Under the pieces are notes generated by a model. The model was not told the DNA's origin and ran no database searches. It was given only the letters and a program-made list of their open reading frames with translations. From Brevundimonas sp. (lineage in GTDB: Bacteria; Pseudomonadota; Alphaproteobacteria; Caulobacterales; Caulobacteraceae): 6,052 nucleotides of DNA. The DNA lies in assembly GCA_031119155.1 (NCBI GenBank), contig JAVHYH010000188.1:1-6052 (forward strand), read 5' to 3'. The position numbers and the translations under genes were made by a program. This document shows positions 4,644 to 6,052 of the stretch, in pieces. Each line of letters begins with the position of its first letter. Position 1 is the stretch's first letter.

Positions 4644-5642
4644 ATGGCCCACGACCACGCGCACAGTCATTCCGAAGATCATGGGCATTCCGAAGACCAT
4701 GGGCATTCCCATGATCACGGGCATGACCACGATCATTCGCACAGCCACAGCCACGGGCTGGGCGGTCATCACCATCACGGGCCGGTCGACACCGGCGACT
4801 GGCGCTATGCGGTCGGGCTGATCGTCAACCTGGCGTTTGTCGCGGTCGAGTTCGGCGCGGGCGTGATCAGCGGCTCCACCGCCCTGATGGCCGACGCCGG
4901 GCACAATCTGTCGGACGTGCTGGGACTGGCGATGGCCGGTGGCGCGGCCTGGCTGGCGCGGCGCACCGCCGTCGCGGCCAAGACCTACGGCTACGGCAAG
5001 GCCACCATCCTGGCCGCCCTGTTCAACGCCCTGCTGCTGATCTTCGCCTGCGGGGCCATCGTGTTCGAGGCCATCCGCCGCCTGAACGAGCCCGCCCACG
5101 TCGCCTCGACCACGGTGATGATCGTCGCCGGCATCGGCTTCGTCCTCAATCTGGGCACGGCCCTGCTGTTCCTGAAGGACCAGCACAAGGACCTGAACGT
5201 GCGCGGCGCCTATCTGCACATGATGGCCGACGCGGGCGTGTCGATCGGTGTGGTGATCGCGGGCGCCGCGATCCTGTTCACCGGCTGGACGATCATCGAC
5301 CCGCTGGTCAGCCTGCTGATCGTCGCCGTCATCATGATCGGCACCTGGGGGCTGTTGAAGGACTCGGTCAATCTGGCGCTGGACGCCGCGCCGCGCGGGG
5401 TGGACGTCACCGCCATCCGCACCGCCCTGCTGGCCCTGCCCGGGGTGACGGCGGTGCACGACCTGCACGTCTGGGGCCTGTCCACCACCGACACCGCCCT
5501 GACGGCCCATCTGGTGCACGATCGCCCCGACGCCGACGCCCTGCTGATCGAGGCCCAGACGCTGGCCCGCAAACGCTTCGAGATCAGCCACACGACGCTG
5601 CAGCTGGAAAGCGGCGTGCTGCCGGATTGTCCGGATTGCTGA
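4644..5642 (+). CDS. CDF-family cation efflux protein (CzcD/ZitB type, zinc-like)
   Basis: Proton-driven exporter of divalent metals from the cytoplasm, 332 residues. Residues 1-45 are a His-rich tail with 20 histidines, mostly as HD, HS and HG pairs plus HHHH at 42-45. The six-span CDF domain covers about 53-240. Its transport-site residues are His87 and Asp91 (ADAGHNLSD) and His192 and Asp196 (HMMADAG); the H-D/H-D arrangement is typical of zinc transporters in this family. TYGYGKATILAALFNALLL (114-132) is the conserved loop and third span. The cytoplasmic domain (about 241-332) has LPGVTAVHDLHVWGLS with His272 and His275, and His316, the usual regulatory metal ligands. It ends in DCPDC. 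The start is ATG at 4644: the frame extends to 4557, but that part overlaps the previous gene's tail. The 10-base gap and weak ribosome site suggest translational coupling. Confidence 0.93.
   Translation: MAHDHAHSHSEDHGHSEDHGHSHDHGHDHDHSHSHSHGLGGHHHHGPVDTGDWRYAVGLIVNLAFVAVEFGAGVISGSTALMADAGHNLSDVLGLAMAGGAAWLARRTAVAAKTYGYGKATILAALFNALLLIFACGAIVFEAIRRLNEPAHVASTTVMIVAGIGFVLNLGTALLFLKDQHKDLNVRGAYLHMMADAGVSIGVVIAGAAILFTGWTIIDPLVSLLIVAVIMIGTWGLLKDSVNLALDAAPRGVDVTAIRTALLALPGVTAVHDLHVWGLSTTDTALTAHLVHDRPDADALLIEAQTLARKRFEISHTTLQLESGVLPDCPDC
4668..4739 (+). repeat. Decaying 18-base tandem repeats coding the His-rich tail
   Basis: Four consecutive 18-base units begin at 4668, 4686, 4704 and 4722. The first two (CATTCCGAAGATCATGGG and CATTCCGAAGACCATGGG) differ at one base; the third and fourth are more diverged. 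The first three encode HSEDHG, HSEDHG and HSHDHG. Because 18 is a multiple of three, unit gain or loss changes only the length of the metal-binding tail, not the frame. Confidence 0.75.
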
Positions 5643-5649
5643 ACTGAGA

Positions 5650-5758
<109 letters not shown>

Positions 5759-5806
5759 ATCCCTACGTCCCTTCACAAACCCTCCCCGACACGCCATTTG
5801 CCGCCC

Positions 5807-6052
5807 ATGACCGACACCGCTTCTGCGAACGCCCCGAATTCCGGCAAGATCCCCGTCACCGTCCTCACCGGCTATCTCGGCGCCGGGAAGACCACGCTGC
5901 TGAACCGCATCCTCACCGAGGACCACGGCAAGCGGTACGCCGTCATCGTCAATGAGTTCGGCGAGATCGGCATCGACAACGATCTCATCGTCGACGCTGA
6001 CGAAGAAGTGTTCGAGATGAACAATGGTTGCGTGTGCTGCACCGTGCGCGGC
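5807..6052 (+). CDS. COG0523/CobW-family GTPase metallochaperone, N-terminal part (cut by window edge)
   Basis: P-loop GTPase of the G3E class, thought to deliver metal to client proteins using GTP. Members handle zinc (ZigA, ZagA, YeiR), cobalt (CobW) or nitrile hydratase metal. Only 82 residues are present; the gene runs past base 6052. After a short polar start (1-14), PVTVLTGYLGAGKTTLLN carries the Walker A loop G22-T29 (GYLGAGKT). VIVNEFGEIGIDNDL (47-60) is the next family motif, and NNGCVCCTVRG (72-82) contains the defining CXCC metal-binding motif, Cys75-Val-Cys77-Cys78. The start is ATG at 5807, the first codon in good register with the family N-terminus. I see no Shine-Dalgarno sequence, so initiation may be leaderless or weak; TTG at 5798 is a poor alternative. 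The CDF and transporter genes upstream favour zinc, but 164 bases and the heptamer arrays separate them, so cotranscription is uncertain. Confidence 0.9.
   Translation, partial: MTDTASANAPNSGKIPVTVLTGYLGAGKTTLLNRILTEDHGKRYAVIVNEFGEIGIDNDLIVDADEEVFEMNNGCVCCTVRG

Noticed and set aside
3872..4645. A 257-residue minus-strand frame opposite the transporter gene
   Set aside because: Composition is Gln/Gly/Arg/His-rich with no domain; the plus strand shows six membrane spans and conserved histidines.
4443..5591. A 382-residue open frame on the minus strand opposite the CDF gene
   Set aside because: Its product is Gln/Gly/Asp/His-rich low-complexity sequence, as expected from the antisense of GC-rich codons; the plus-strand frame encodes a clear CDF protein with all transport residues.

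Overview
The window is high-GC DNA. Its ribosomal proteins and overall coding style suggest an alphaproteobacterium, most likely Caulobacterales (Caulobacter/Brevundimonas-like). The grounds are an L21 with a long Ala/Lys-rich tail, the rplU-rpmA-acetyltransferase order, a BA14K-type exported protein and lipoproteins built mainly from GC-rich codons. The genus is an inference. No tRNA, rRNA, CRISPR array or transposase is visible.

Layout. (1) 1-167, minus strand: the N-terminus of a threonine ammonia-lyase, cut by the window edge. (2) 304-1514, plus strand: two cell-envelope genes, a lipoprotein with a carboxypeptidase-regulatory-like look and a Gly/Tyr-rich secreted BA14K-family protein. (3) 1655-1852, plus strand: a 65-residue single-span membrane protein of unknown function. 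It converges on a GNAT acetyltransferase (2060-2605, minus strand). The gap between them holds a terminator-like hairpin and a long nested inverted repeat. (4) 2758-3640, minus strand: the ribosomal operon rplU-rpmA, closed by a convincing intrinsic terminator at 2661-2688. It has hairpins in its leader, its spacer and its 3' end. (5) 3641-3901: a divergent control region holding a 17-bp palindrome that resembles a Zur operator. (6) 3902-5642, plus strand: a six-span membrane protein with a His-rich tail (UreH/TauE-like) and, 10 bases later, a CDF zinc-type efflux protein with 20 histidines in its first 45 residues. (7) 5650-5758: two inverted arrays of a 7-base repeat. (8) 5807-6052, plus strand: the start of a COG0523/CobW-family metallochaperone GTPase, cut by the window edge.

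The most coherent story is on the right half. A putative metal transporter, a cation-efflux pump and a COG0523 GTPase lie in series behind a Zur-like palindrome, which suggests a zinc (or nickel/cobalt) homeostasis locus. This joins well-known families in a plausible but unproven circuit; it is not clearly a new system. The least explained DNA is the non-coding structure: the approximately 166-base nested inverted repeat between convergent genes, and the heptamer arrays in front of the GTPase gene.
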